This document shows positions 16,701 through 28,847 of a stretch of 64,000 bases of DNA, piece after piece. Origin of the DNA: an uncultured Algibacter sp. Its GTDB lineage: Bacteria; Bacteroidota; Bacteroidia; Flavobacteriales; Flavobacteriaceae. Under the pieces are notes generated by a model, which was given only the letters and a program-made list of their open reading frames with translations, searched no databases and was not told where the DNA came from. The stretch is from contig NZ_CANLGU010000008.1 of the NCBI RefSeq assembly GCF_947490405.1, positions 1 through 64,000 on the forward strand. The letters are read 5' to 3'. Numbering within the stretch: position 1 is the first letter of the stretch; each line of letters opens with the position of its first letter. Position numbers and translations under genes: made by a program.

Positions 16701-19700
16701 CTACTTTAAAGCGTATTCTGAAGGCGTACATTGATACTTTTCTTTAAAGCATTTTATGAAATAAGAAGGTGAATTGAAACCAATTTGATAGCCAATTTCT
16801 GAAATAGAAAGATCAGAAGTTTGTAAAAGTTTTAAGGATAGTTTTAAACGCTCACTTCTTATAAATTCAGTTGTAGATAATCCAGTAATTGCTCTTAATT
16901 TTCTATGAAGTTGCATACGGCTCATGTGCATTTTATTTGTAAATACCGCCGAATTAAATGAAGAATTTGTAATGTTTTCGGTTAAAACATCTTTAAGTTT
17001 ATTTAAAAATTGTTGTTCTACAGATGTTGTTGAAATATCTTTTAGTTCTAAACCATTACTGTAACGTTGTTGTAATTGTAATCTTAATTCAATAAGGTTT
17101 TTTACTTTGATTTTTAGTTTTTCGCTATTAAACGGTTTTACTACATAATCATCCGCTCCAGTTTTTAAGCCTTTAATTTCATTGTCATTTCCACTTTTTG
17201 CGGTAAGGAGGATAATGGGAATATGACTTGTGCGCTCATCTTGTTTTAAAGTATTGCATAGCGCTATACCATCAGTTTTTGGCATCATAATATCACTTAT
17301 TATGATATCAGGAATAATTTTTATAGCTTTTTTTATGCCCAATTCGCCATTTATTGCTTCTTCAACAATGTATTCATTTTTAAATATTGATTTTAGAAAA
17401 ATGCGGATGTCTTGGTCATCTTCAACAATAAGCATTAAAGGCTGTTTTAACGTATTTGTAGATGTTTGTAAATCATGATTTTCATCTATTTCTGGTGTAT
17501 TAGAAAATGCTTCTTCAGCAAACTCTGATGCATTAAAAAACGAACGTTCTATAGGTAAGGTTACTGTAAATTGAATATCATCTTCATTTAAAGCATGAGC
17601 AACAATATTTCCATGAGATAAAATGGTTAGTTCCTTAACTAAAGATAGTCCAATACCAACACCATCAGTAGATTTGTTTTTTTGATAGTATCGTAGAAAT
17701 AATTTTCCAATATCTTCAGATTTTAGGGTGTTTCCATTATTTATAAAGGTAAGAATGATTTGTCCTTGTTGTGTGTTTACATCAAAATTAATGTAACCAC
17801 CGTTTGGTGTATATTTTATAGCATTTGCTAATAAATTGGTTACGATTTTTTCTATAATATCTTTATCGTACCATGCGTTATCAATTGGCGTTATATTATA
17901 TGAGAAAGCAATATTCTTTTCTTCTGCATTAAATTGAAACCCCTTAACGAGCTGTTTTAAGAAGATGCCTAAATTACCTTGACTTACAGATAAACTTAAA
18001 TTACCCGTTTCTAATTTAGATAGATCGAGTAATTGGTTTACTAAATTTAAAAGGCGCTTAGAATTACGTTGTACCAGTGTTAGCTCAGTTTTATCAATTT
18101 TTGATAATTTGGGGTTGTTTAATTGTTTTTCTATAGGGCCAGTAATAAGTGTAAGTGGCGTTCTAAACTCATGCGAAATATTTGTGTAAAGTTTTGTTTT
18201 AAACCCATCTAATTGTTTGAGGCGTTCTGTTTCTTTTTGTTCAAACTGCAATTGCATTTTAATATGCCATCTCCATTTTAGATACCTATATATTGCAAAA
18301 CTTAATAGGATGCCCAATATTATATAACTAAAAATAGCCAAAGTATCTAAATACCATGGTTGGTTAATAGTAAATGCATATGAGGTAGGTGAATTGTTCC
18401 AAACACCATCATAGTTACTAGAAACAACCTGGAATTTATAGTCGTTTGGGGGTAAATTTGTGTAATGCGCTATATTTGAGTTACCAGATTCTATCCAATT
18501 TTTATCGTGATTTACTAATTTATATTTATAGGCATTTCGTTCAGGTTGAGAAAAGTGAAGGCTTGAAAATGTGAAGGTAACCGTATTATCGTTGTGTTTT
18601 AAGTTTAAGTTTGGAGTTAAATCTCTTGTTTTTGAGAACACTTCAAATTTTGAAATAATGGTTTTAGGCTTAATAGTATTGAATGTTAATTGTTTAGGGT
18701 GAAACCAATTAATACCTTCTAATCCACCAAAAATTAAGGTGCCCTTTTCGTCTTTGAAATATGCTCCAGTATTAAACTCTTTGGCTTGTAAACCATCATA
18801 AACGCTAAAATTTTCAAAACGTTTTTCATTATTATTTAGAATAAATTGACTTAAACCATTATTAGTACTTAACCATAAATTCTCATTCTTACCAGGAAGA
18901 ATTCCATAGATAACATCATTTGGTAAACCTTCTTTTTCTGTAAAAATAGTTACAGTGTTTTTTGTTGTATCATACTCTTTTAACCCGTTTCCATAAGTAC
19001 CTACCCAAAGTATATGGTCTTTAATAAACAAAGACTTTATTTTATCATTTATTAAATCTATTTTTTTTACATCCCCAGTTTGTTTATTGAGTTTAAATAG
19101 ACCATTATCATCTGTCCCTATCCATATATCATTATTTTTCCCTAAAGTTAGAGCTCTAACATTATTAGATTTTAATGAAGAGTTTTTAGTGTTATATTGT
19201 TTTAAAATTCCTTTATTTTTATCAAATAATATAATGCCATTTTGTTCTGTACATAACCAAGCTTGATTTTTTGAAGCTTTAACAATACTCCAAATGGTTA
19301 GGTTTTTAATTTTTGGGTAAAATTTATATTTACCATTACTGTCTATAATATTTAATCCGTACCCTTGATGGCCTATCCATAACTCATTTTCAATAAAGTT
19401 TAAACTAATTATTCTATTACTGGCTAAAGCAGTATTTTCTGTGGTGAATGTTTTATAACTGTCTGTTTTTTGATTTACAACGGTTAAGCCTTTTCCTGAG
19501 GTTCCAATCCATATATTATCAAGATTATCGGTAGTAATGCACCTTGCCATATCAACATTTACCGTTTTTGGTACTTGATTGTTAGTTAAGATATTGAATT
19601 TAATTAGGTGTGCGTCGTAATAACTAGCTCCTGTGCCATCAGACCCAAGCCATATGATGCCTGTAGCATCTTCATATAAACAAAGCATATCATTGTAATG

Positions 19701-20681
19701 AATAGCAAAAGGGTTGTTTTTATTGGCCTTAAAGTTTTCAATAACATTTGTTTTAAAATCAATTAAGTACACGCCATTCCCATAAGTGGCTACCCATAGT
19801 CGGTTTTTTGAATCAATTAGGAGGTCCTCAATATTTAGGTTTTCAGGAAGGTTTGGTGCTTTAAATTTGCTAAAAAAGTTACTTGATTTGGATTTGAAAA
19901 ATAAACCTGAGCCATAAGACCCCAACCAGATATCTCCATTTTTATTCTTTTTTAAAACACTAAAGTTTTCAATTTTAGAGCCTATAACAGGTAATTCACT
20001 ATAGCTATTATCTTTTTTTAAATTATATACATAACCAGAAGAGGCAACTAAAATGCTGCTATCCTGTTCAATAATATTGTATATCGTTTTATTTGAATTG
20101 TTTTTGAAAATTTGAATTGTATCTTTTGTTTTGGCATCTATTTTGAAAAGACCTTTGTTATAGGAGCCAATGAAGACATTTAAGTCTTTATCTTGAAACA
20201 CTGTACTTGCATCAAATGGAAGTTTAATATGCTTAAAGCTATCGGTTTTTTGATGGTAAAGCTCTAATTTTCCTGAGTGTGTAATTATCCAGAGTCTATT
20301 TTGCTTATCTATATATACTTTACCTAATTTACTAAAATTAGTTCTGGTGATGTCTTCAAACTGTTTATCGTAATGTATAAAATCTCTACCATTATATTTG
20401 TTTAGACCATCTTGTGTAGCCATCCATAAATAACCAATGCTGTCCTGTGCTATACTAATAACACTATTTTGAGATAACCCATGATTAATGGTTAAGGTTT
20501 TAAAGGAAAATTGTTTTTTAGGTAATTTTGAATCTAAATTTGTGTTGTCATTTTTTTGTGCGTTTAATAGGCAACCACAAAAAAACAAAATGAAAAGAGG
20601 TAGAATATAAATAGCTATTTTATGCCTAATGACTGGCAAGCTTTTTACAAGGTAGAGTTTTATTGATAGGTAAAAATGCAT
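16701..20681 (-). CDS. Hybrid two-component system sensor kinase/response regulator (HTCS)
   Basis: A 1326-residue one-protein signalling system of the Bacteroidota HTCS class. Order: signal peptide/anchor (1-42), periplasmic two-beta-propeller sensor with many Reg_prop repeats of the type IGYLWMATQDGLNKYNG (about 50-690), Y_Y_Y domain (about 700-780), a transmembrane helix (about 785-812), HisKA with phospho-acceptor His837 in SHEFRTP, HATPase (VTNLLANAIKYTPNGG, GVGIGLSLVKEL), receiver with Asp1130 in SDIMMP, and a C-terminal AraC-type HTH (SISEIGYQIGFNSPSYFIKCFK). Family members usually sense glycan fragments and switch on adjacent polysaccharide loci. No SusC/SusD pair or glycoside hydrolase lies here, so the target is unclear; the secreted genes at 13945-16265 are candidates. 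Confidence 0.95.
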   Translation of the reverse strand: MHFYLSIKLYLVKSLPVIRHKIAIYILPLFILFFCGCLLNAQKNDNTNLDSKLPKKQFSFKTLTINHGLSQNSVISIAQDSIGYLWMATQDGLNKYNGRDFIHYDKQFEDITRTNFSKLGKVYIDKQNRLWIITHSGKLELYHQKTDSFKHIKLPFDASTVFQDKDLNVFIGSYNKGLFKIDAKTKDTIQIFKNNSNKTIYNIIEQDSSILVASSGYVYNLKKDNSYSELPVIGSKIENFSVLKKNKNGDIWLGSYGSGLFFKSKSSNFFSKFKAPNLPENLNIEDLLIDSKNRLWVATYGNGVYLIDFKTNVIENFKANKNNPFAIHYNDMLCLYEDATGIIWLGSDGTGASYYDAHLIKFNILTNNQVPKTVNVDMARCITTDNLDNIWIGTSGKGLTVVNQKTDSYKTFTTENTALASNRIISLNFIENELWIGHQGYGLNIIDSNGKYKFYPKIKNLTIWSIVKASKNQAWLCTEQNGIILFDKNKGILKQYNTKNSSLKSNNVRALTLGKNNDIWIGTDDNGLFKLNKQTGDVKKIDLINDKIKSLFIKDHILWVGTYGNGLKEYDTTKNTVTIFTEKEGLPNDVIYGILPGKNENLWLSTNNGLSQFILNNNEKRFENFSVYDGLQAKEFNTGAYFKDEKGTLIFGGLEGINWFHPKQLTFNTIKPKTIISKFEVFSKTRDLTPNLNLKHNDNTVTFTFSSLHFSQPERNAYKYKLVNHDKNWIESGNSNIAHYTNLPPNDYKFQVVSSNYDGVWNNSPTSYAFTINQPWYLDTLAIFSYIILGILLSFAIYRYLKWRWHIKMQLQFEQKETERLKQLDGFKTKLYTNISHEFRTPLTLITGPIEKQLNNPKLSKIDKTELTLVQRNSKRLLNLVNQLLDLSKLETGNLSLSVSQGNLGIFLKQLVKGFQFNAEEKNIAFSYNITPIDNAWYDKDIIEKIVTNLLANAIKYTPNGGYINFDVNTQQGQIILTFINNGNTLKSEDIGKLFLRYYQKNKSTDGVGIGLSLVKELTILSHGNIVAHALNEDDIQFTVTLPIERSFFNASEFAEEAFSNTPEIDENHDLQTSTNTLKQPLMLIVEDDQDIRIFLKSIFKNEYIVEEAINGELGIKKAIKIIPDIIISDIMMPKTDGIALCNTLKQDERTSHIPIILLTAKSGNDNEIKGLKTGADDYVVKPFNSEKLKIKVKNLIELRLQLQQRYSNGLELKDISTTSVEQQFLNKLKDVLTENITNSSFNSAVFTNKMHMSRMQLHRKLRAITGLSTTEFIRSERLKLSLKLLQTSDLSISEIGYQIGFNSPSYFIKCFKEKYQCTPSEYALK

Positions 20682-20889
20682 ATAATAATTTAACTAAGAT
20701 AATGATTTTTATAAGTAAATTTATTCTTACAGTTACAGGGTAGTGTAAGGATTATGTAAAAGAAAGAATTGCAAAAACGATTTTTTACTTTATCTGAATG
20801 ACAAGTAATTTTTTTGTAAGGATTTTTAGTTGTTTGGACTAAACACTAATCTTATTTGAAATTCAAATTATTTAGTTAAATTAGTGTCC

Positions 20890-21387
20890 ATGAACTTTAT
20901 TATCCAATCTACGCTTAAAACACTTCGCAAATCTCAAATTTTATTAGATAATTTATCCAATGCACAACTAAGTGATGCTTCGGTATCACCTTACTATTCT
21001 AGTATTGGCTGTCACATTAGGCATATTTTAGATTTTTACGATTGTATTTTTAATGTTAAAGATGATAAAGTGGATTTAACGGCTAGAAGTAGAAATAAAG
21101 CTGTGGAGTGTGATTGCGGTTGCGCTCAAGATTATCTCAATCAAATTATAGGACGGTTAAGTTCTGCTTCGTTTGATATTAAAGATATTGTTTTAGTGAC
21201 TGATGATTTAGGATTGGGAAAAACCGAAATAGCTTATACTTATGGCGCTCTATTAGCTCAAGCGAATAGCCATACCATTCATCATTACGCTATTATTAAT
21301 TACATTTTTGATAGTTTAGGTATTGTAATTCAAGATGAAGAGTTTGGTTATAACCCCACTACGCCAAAGCAGGTTTCTACCGAGTAA
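20890..21387 (+). CDS. DinB-like four-helix-bundle protein
   Basis: A 165-residue protein of the DinB/YfiT-like superfamily. The pattern is an N-terminal helix with a conserved first His in SIGCHIRHILDFYD and a C-terminal HTIHHYA motif, which together supply the three-His metal site of the fold. Family members include thiol-dependent transferases and many uncharacterised proteins. The reading frame also opens at a GTG six bases earlier, but the ATG at 20890 is the better start. It is divergent from the HTCS gene, with about 200 bp between them. Confidence 0.75.
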   Translation: MNFIIQSTLKTLRKSQILLDNLSNAQLSDASVSPYYSSIGCHIRHILDFYDCIFNVKDDKVDLTARSRNKAVECDCGCAQDYLNQIIGRLSSASFDIKDIVLVTDDLGLGKTEIAYTYGALLAQANSHTIHHYAIINYIFDSLGIVIQDEEFGYNPTTPKQVSTE

Positions 21388-21410
21388 ATTTTATTTTTTG
21401 AATTTACAAG

Positions 21411-21456
21411 GGGTCTCGATACAATTTTGAGGGAGTCAAAATTACTTGAACAGACA
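21411..21456. repeat. Degenerate palindromic repeat
   Basis: GGTCTCGATAC, then TTTTGA...TCAAAA arms and a GAACAGACA end. This resembles GGTCTCGA...ACAGACA repeats frequent in Bacteroidota intergenic DNA. It separates the convergent DinB-like and DUF6095 genes. Confidence 0.4.
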
Positions 21457-21475
21457 TTCAATACACATATTTTAG

Positions 21476-21712
21476 TTATTTCTTTTTGAACATACTGTTC
21501 ATTATAGTTTTTATGCCCTTAAATAGCATAACAACAGCTAAAGCAGAAATAGCACAACCTACAATGAGCAATGGATAATATAATTTATCATCGGGTTTAC
21601 TAAATGCAAAGCTTAATAATATTGGTCCCATAAATAAACTTAACAATGCAAAAATAAGTGTTTTTATGCCTTTAAATAATACTTGTTTATCGGTTCTATT
21701 TTCTTCCATCAT
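21476..21712 (-). CDS. DUF6095 family small membrane protein
   Basis: A 78-residue protein with two hydrophobic helices (IKTLIFALLSLFMGPILLSFAF and YYPLLIVGCAISALAVVMLF) and charged ends. It matches the conserved Flavobacteriaceae family DUF6095, whose function is unknown. Its start lies inside the 3' end of murQ (17-base overlap), so it is probably translated from the murQ message. Confidence 0.8.
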   Translation of the reverse strand: MMEENRTDKQVLFKGIKTLIFALLSLFMGPILLSFAFSKPDDKLYYPLLIVGCAISALAVVMLFKGIKTIMNSMFKKK

Positions 21713-22517
21713 TATAATTTTTTACAGCGTTACGAACGCTTTTGTATTGGTTTAGTAATTGTAAAGCTTCTTCTTGAGAAACATCTATTTCTTTCATAAT
21801 CATTTTTGTACCTCTATCAACAAGCTTATTGTTGCTCAATTGCATATCCACCATTTTATTGCCTTTTACATGCCCCAATTGAATCATGACAGACGTGGTA
21901 ATCATATTCAAAACTAACTTTTGAGCCGTACCTGCTTTCATTCTAGAACTTCCTGTAACGAATTCTGGACCAACAATAACTTCTATTGGAAATTTAGCTG
22001 TTAAGGATAAAGGACTGTTATGATTACACGTAATACATCCGGTGATGGTACTATTTTTATTACATTGTTCTAGAGCAGAAATAACATAAGGTGTCGTGCC
22101 AGATGCAGCAATACCTATTACCACATCTTTTGAATTGATATTGTATTCCTGTAAATCTTTCCAACCTTGTGTTGTTGAGTCTTCAGCAAATTCAACTGCT
22201 TTTCTTATGGCGGTATCACCACCTGCAATTAAACCAATGACCAAATCGTGAGACACACCAAAGGTAGGAGGGCATTCTGATGCATCAACAATACCAAGTC
22301 TCCCACTAGTACCTGCTCCCATATAAAATAGGCGTCCGCCATTTTTTAGTTTTTCAACAATTTGATTAACTAAAGCTTCAATTTGTGGTAACGCGTTTTC
22401 AACAGCATACGGCACAGTTTTGTCTTCGTTGTTGATGTTTTTTAAAAGTTCTGAAACACTCATCTTTTCCAGATGATTGTGGTTAGAATCTTGCTCGGTG
22501 GTTTTAATGAAACTCAT
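21696..22517 (-). CDS. murQ: N-acetylmuramic acid 6-phosphate etherase
   Basis: A 273-residue SIS-domain lyase that cleaves the lactyl ether of MurNAc-6-phosphate to GlcNAc-6-phosphate in murein recycling. Signatures are FYMGAGTSGRLGIVDASECPPTF, the GxxAGGDTAIRKAVE loop and GPEFVTGSSRMKAGTAQKLVLNM. Length is slightly short for the family because the C-terminal UBA-like helix pair is reduced. A TATTTTTG promoter-like -7 element (22522-22529 on the minus strand) lies only five bases before the ATG, so the mRNA may be almost leaderless, though the matching -33 element is weak. Confidence 0.95.
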   Translation of the reverse strand: MSFIKTTEQDSNHNHLEKMSVSELLKNINNEDKTVPYAVENALPQIEALVNQIVEKLKNGGRLFYMGAGTSGRLGIVDASECPPTFGVSHDLVIGLIAGGDTAIRKAVEFAEDSTTQGWKDLQEYNINSKDVVIGIAASGTTPYVISALEQCNKNSTITGCITCNHNSPLSLTAKFPIEVIVGPEFVTGSSRMKAGTAQKLVLNMITTSVMIQLGHVKGNKMVDMQLSNNKLVDRGTKMIMKEIDVSQEEALQLLNQYKSVRNAVKNYNDGRK

Positions 22518-22568
22518 GTTTCAAAAATACGTAAAATTTAAGTTGAGACTTTAAAAATTGTTGTGTAT

Positions 22569-23384
22569 CTATTCAACAATATAAGTTAATACATCGGTTT
22601 CAGATACTCTAAAATAACCTAAAGGAAAATTATCAGGATTGGTTTGGTTTATACAATTACCTCTTACAGTAGCTGGTTGCGTTTCAAAGGGATCACCAGA
22701 GTCTTCGTCTGTCTGTTGTAATAAGATATTTAAAAACTCGTAAGTACGTTCTGAAATACCAGAATTGGTTATAATAAGCTCGTCTCCAGCCTCTAAGTTT
22801 TCATTTGAATAAAACGCAAATATTTGATTTCCATTGGTAAATTCGTCATCATAAACTTCTAAAGTGGAAGTATTTCTACTAATGACTGAAAACTCAAAGA
22901 GGTAATAATTTTCAGTGTTTTCAGGGTCTGTATAAAATGCTTTTATTTCAATTTCTTCACCAGAAAAACCACCATCATCCTTTTGCTCAACCATATCTAT
23001 TGACGCTACGGGTGTCATAGTTTCTGTAGCTACATAAATCTCATTATTATAAAGAATATTTAAACTGTAAACCTCTCCTAAAATGGGATTAAAATTTTCA
23101 TTCCTATAAATTCCAGAATTACCATCTTCAATAAAATTAAACACGTTGTTATTTGAATCTGAAACCGAAACAACGGCTCCTGAAGCAGCAGGAATATCGT
23201 TGTCAAAGAAAGGAGCAGTAAGACTAAGCTTTATAAATTGAGAATTTCCTGGAGTGTTTTTTAGCCAATGTATAGAGGCATCTATAACCAATCTAGGTTC
23301 TGAACTGTTAACATCAACATCAATAACATCTTCACAAGACACTAGGATTAGAGTAATAAAAATAATTTTAAATAAGTTTTTCAT
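22569..23384 (-). CDS. DUF4249 lipoprotein, partner of TonB receptor
   Basis: A 271-residue protein beginning MKNLFKIIFITLILVSCEDV, a signal peptide with lipobox Cys. The conserved DUF4249 start (DVDVNSSEPRLVIDASIHW) follows. DUF4249 proteins are almost always encoded next to a TonB-dependent receptor with an N-terminal CarboxypepD_reg domain, as here; the receptor stop is four bases upstream. They are thought to be surface or periplasmic lipoproteins helping uptake, with substrate unknown. The frame opens 45 bases earlier inside the receptor gene, but the lipoprotein signal fixes the start at 23384. Confidence 0.88.
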   Translation of the reverse strand: MKNLFKIIFITLILVSCEDVIDVDVNSSEPRLVIDASIHWLKNTPGNSQFIKLSLTAPFFDNDIPAASGAVVSVSDSNNNVFNFIEDGNSGIYRNENFNPILGEVYSLNILYNNEIYVATETMTPVASIDMVEQKDDGGFSGEEIEIKAFYTDPENTENYYLFEFSVISRNTSTLEVYDDEFTNGNQIFAFYSNENLEAGDELIITNSGISERTYEFLNILLQQTDEDSGDPFETQPATVRGNCINQTNPDNFPLGYFRVSETDVLTYIVE

Positions 23385-23388
23385 AATC

Positions 23389-25764
23389 TTAAAGTTTAAA
23401 ATTATAAGATATTGATGGAACGATACCAAAGATAGCTAGTCGCGTTGCTTCATTACCACCTGTTGTTTCATTTTGTCCAAATGATATAGAGGCTGCATTT
23501 CTTCGGTTATAAATATTATAAATACCAAAAACCCAATGGCTTCTCCAGCCTTTGGTTTTATTAGGTTTTGGCGTATAATTTAATGAGATATCTAACCTGT
23601 GATAAGCTGGTAGTCTGTCTGAATTTCTACCACTAAAGTTAGGAATGTTTAATCCATTGTATTCATACTGAGAATTCGGAAAAGTTGCTGGTTGCCCTGT
23701 TTGAAAAAGGAAGTTTGCGTTCATTTTCCATTTTTCATTCCAATCAGAACTTCCAGTAAACGATATGTCGTGAGTTTTGTCAAAAGGTGTTCTATACCAT
23801 TCGCCATTATTTATTCCTGTTTCAATAGGAGATCTACCCGGTGTTTGTTGTTCCGATTTTGATAAGGTATAGGCTAACCAGCCTTTAAATCGGCCTTCAT
23901 TTTTTTTAGCTAGAACCTCTAAACCATAGGCTCTTGATCTTCCGTTTAGTACAACTTGCTCAATGGCATTATTGGCAACTAAATCTGCACCATCAATATA
24001 ATCAATTCTATTTTTTACGGTTTTATAAAAACTTTCTATTTCTAAAGAGTATTTATTATTATTAAAATTTTTGAAGTATCCAATAGCATATTGGTCTAGT
24101 AACTGTGGCTTAATATATTTGCCACTTGGTGTCCAGATATCTAGTGGAGTAGGTGAGTTGGTATTTGATAGCAAGTGTAAATATTGTGCCATTCTGTTAT
24201 AGCTAAGTTTTACAGAACTTTCAGAATTGAGTTGATAAGCAAGGGATGCTCTGGGTTCAAGATTAAAAAAACTTTCAATAACATCACTTCTGTCGAATGT
24301 TTCAGTGCCTATAGGTTGTGCTTTTTCGTAAATTTGAAAATCTTCATTAAAAATAACAGCACGGTCATTTTCGTAATTATTTAATTCATCTTGTCCCAAA
24401 CGATGAAAACTACTAAAGCGCAATCCGTAGGATAAAGCTAATTTATTCGATACTTTGTGTTCTGCATCTAAATAAATCGCGTTTTCAAAAGCATATTTAT
24501 CGATAAGTTTAAAAGGATTGATACCTGAAGACTCTACAGTTGGTCTGATATCACCGGGATTAAACTTGTAGTAAATACTATTTAATCCGTATTGAAGTTT
24601 TATTTTATCGGTTAAATAGTGTTTAAGATCATATTTTACATTGAAATTTTGAATCCCAGAAACCCAGTCAAACTCAACAAAATTGAGTTTTAAATCATAG
24701 TCGTAATCAGAATAAATTAAAGATAAGTTTGAAAAGAGTTTATCAGAAAACAAGTGATTCCATCTAAAGTTTAAAACCGAATTACCATAGGTGTTTTCAA
24801 AAGTGTCTTCAATTCTAAACACATCTCGTCCAAAGTATCCTGAAAGATATATGTTGTTTCTATCGTTTAATTTATAACTCAATTTGGTGTTTAAATCATA
24901 GAAGTATGCAATATTATCAATATCAAAAAGTGGTAAAAATAAATGTGCATAACTAGAACGACCACCTAAAAGAAAAGAACCTTTATCTTTTTTAAGAGGT
25001 CCCTCTAAAAGAAGTCTACTAGATACGATGCCTATGCCACCATTAGCATGAAACTCTTTACTATTCCCCTCTTTTTGATAAATATCTAGTACCGAAGAAA
25101 CTCGACCGCCATAGCGCGCTGGAATTCCACCTTTGTAGAGTCTTAAATCTTTAATAGCATCTGGATTAAAAACTGAGAAGAAACCGAATAGATGCGATGA
25201 GTTGTAAATAATGGCTTCATCTAAAAGTATTAAGTTTTGATCTGCAGCACCACCACGAACATTAAAGCCAGAAGCTCCTTCACCTGCAGTTGTAACACCC
25301 GGTAATAGTGTGATAGCTTTGATAATATCTGATTCTCCAAGCACTACAGGGATTTCTTTAATTGTAGCAGAAGAGAGTTTATTAACACTCATTTGAGGTG
25401 TTCTTATATTCAGTTTTTCTATGTTTTCAGTGATAACCACAGCGTCCAAGTTTTCAAGAGCGTCTGTTAAGCTGAAATTTTTTGAGATATCATCATTAAG
25501 TGTTATTTCCTCGGATATTGTTGTATATCCCAAATAGCTAACCACAATATTATATGTGCCTTTAGGGAGTGTTATGGAATAGAAGCCATATTCGTTTGTG
25601 ATAGTACCTGCAGAAATTTCAGAAAAAAAAATATTGACACCAATAAGAGTTTCGTTACTTTTTTCTTCAGAAATGGTACCACTTAAGGTGAATTTTTCTT
25701 GTGCATTAATGAATCCAGTTAGTATTCCAAAAGCACAAAGAAGCCAAAATATGCGGTTCTTCAT
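23389..25764 (-). CDS. TonB-dependent receptor with CarboxypepD_reg N-terminus
   Basis: A 791-residue outer-membrane receptor. Order: signal peptide (1-21, ending NAQ), a CarboxypepD_reg-like beta-sandwich (about 24-105: FTLSGTISEEKSNETLIGVNIF), plug domain (about 115-225, with GFNVRGGAADQNLILLDEAIIYN) and a 22-strand barrel ending in an aromatic-rich strand (VPSISYNFKL). It should import a substrate too large for porins using TonB energy. The substrate is unknown; the paired DUF4249 lipoprotein is the usual companion of this subclass. Confidence 0.92.
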   Translation of the reverse strand: MKNRIFWLLCAFGILTGFINAQEKFTLSGTISEEKSNETLIGVNIFFSEISAGTITNEYGFYSITLPKGTYNIVVSYLGYTTISEEITLNDDISKNFSLTDALENLDAVVITENIEKLNIRTPQMSVNKLSSATIKEIPVVLGESDIIKAITLLPGVTTAGEGASGFNVRGGAADQNLILLDEAIIYNSSHLFGFFSVFNPDAIKDLRLYKGGIPARYGGRVSSVLDIYQKEGNSKEFHANGGIGIVSSRLLLEGPLKKDKGSFLLGGRSSYAHLFLPLFDIDNIAYFYDLNTKLSYKLNDRNNIYLSGYFGRDVFRIEDTFENTYGNSVLNFRWNHLFSDKLFSNLSLIYSDYDYDLKLNFVEFDWVSGIQNFNVKYDLKHYLTDKIKLQYGLNSIYYKFNPGDIRPTVESSGINPFKLIDKYAFENAIYLDAEHKVSNKLALSYGLRFSSFHRLGQDELNNYENDRAVIFNEDFQIYEKAQPIGTETFDRSDVIESFFNLEPRASLAYQLNSESSVKLSYNRMAQYLHLLSNTNSPTPLDIWTPSGKYIKPQLLDQYAIGYFKNFNNNKYSLEIESFYKTVKNRIDYIDGADLVANNAIEQVVLNGRSRAYGLEVLAKKNEGRFKGWLAYTLSKSEQQTPGRSPIETGINNGEWYRTPFDKTHDISFTGSSDWNEKWKMNANFLFQTGQPATFPNSQYEYNGLNIPNFSGRNSDRLPAYHRLDISLNYTPKPNKTKGWRSHWVFGIYNIYNRRNAASISFGQNETTGGNEATRLAIFGIVPSISYNFKL

Positions 25765-25781
25765 CTAACAATTTTTTATAA

Positions 25782-25816
25782 AAATAAAAAAAAGCCCCTA
25801 GAATAAGGAGCTTTTA
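25782..25816 (-). terminator. Intrinsic terminator of icd
   Basis: AAAAGCYCCT arms at 25790-25799 and 25806-25815 form a 10-bp stem with one G-U pair and a 6-base loop, followed on the minus strand by a run of T. It lies just past the isocitrate dehydrogenase stop. Confidence 0.8.
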
Positions 25817-25838
25817 AGATATTGTTTTTACTAAAACC

Positions 25839-28252
<2,414 letters not shown>

Positions 28253-28305
28253 AAAAAAACAAAAGCCATATCCCTGCAGAACTAAATCTACTTAGATATG
28301 GCTTT
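28253..28305 (-). terminator. Intrinsic terminator ending the putative RNA gene
   Basis: On the minus strand, AGCCATATC (28264-28272) pairs with GATATGGCT (28295-28303), extended by flanking A-T pairs. A long T run interrupted by one G follows. It ends a transcript that starts well before icd and has no credible protein-coding frame. Confidence 0.85.
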
Positions 28306-28755
28306 CTTGAAATAACTTAGCGAGACTTCATGCGTATTACTACCCATATTTGTTTAAAATTTTCATTTAAACCTTTTCAGTTCAAGCTTTTGCTAATTCA
28401 ACGGAACATCTTAGTAATTTTCAAAATGTATTGACCTATTACAATGATATTCCAGAGTAATTGTTTTCTTGATGCTTGTCGCTCCCTCTTCACTTTCGTG
28501 TCAAAATTGCTATAAACATTGCTTACATGACAACCGCATTTTAAAATACTGCTGCTTTTTTAAGCTTTCCATTACATTAGTTATCAACTACTTTCGCATT
28601 GTGGTACTTTTTGTAATGTCATGGTCTATCGTTTACGCACGCATACACGTGGCTCAATAATACCTCAAAAACAATTATATAAAGAACGTTACCTTATTTA
28701 GAAAATTATGCAAATTCGTTGTTGAAGCGAAACCAACCAAGGTTGTCATTATTTC
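28262..28755 (-). ncRNA. Putative structured RNA of about 490 nt, unidentified
   Basis: Between rplS and icd lies about 490 bp with its own Bacteroidota-type promoter (-33 TTTG, 19 bp, -7 TATATTTA) and a strong terminator on the minus strand. The longest minus-strand ATG frame is about 24 codons. Local hairpins are visible: CAC-GAAA-GTG with a GNRA tetraloop, TAGTT-GAT-AACTA, CACG-TGTATG-CGTG and a CATTAC/GTAATG pairing. I looked for the GAGGAAAGTCC core of RNase P RNA and the T-loop GTTCRANTCC of tmRNA and saw neither. The name of the RNA is unknown; a decayed gene remains possible. Confidence 0.5.
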
Positions 28756-28760
28756 TTAGG

Positions 28761-28791
28761 TAAATATAATGTCAGATTTTAAAAAAACAAA
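28761..28791 (-). promoter_or_regulatory. Promoter of the putative RNA gene
   Basis: On the minus strand TTTG (28788-28791) is followed after exactly 19 bases by TATATTTA (28761-28768), close to the Bacteroidota consensus TTTG-N19-TAnnTTTG. Transcription would start near 28755. Confidence 0.6.
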
Positions 28792-28847
28792 TTTTTCAAC
28801 TATTTAGATATCAACGCGTTATGAACTTTAGTTATTAACAATTGTTA

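Noticed and set aside
16701-20681. Polysaccharide utilisation locus around the HTCS gene
   Set aside because: No SusC/SusD pair or carbohydrate-active enzyme gene is within reach on either side.
28469-28660. 63-codon plus-strand ORF inside the putative RNA locus
   Set aside because: Cys/His-rich low-complexity translation opposite a transcript with promoter and terminator on the other strand; no family resemblance.
28253-28791. tmRNA or RNase P RNA in the rplS-icd gap
   Set aside because: The T-loop GTTCRANTCC and the GAGGAAAGTCC core, which those RNAs should show, were not found on either strand.
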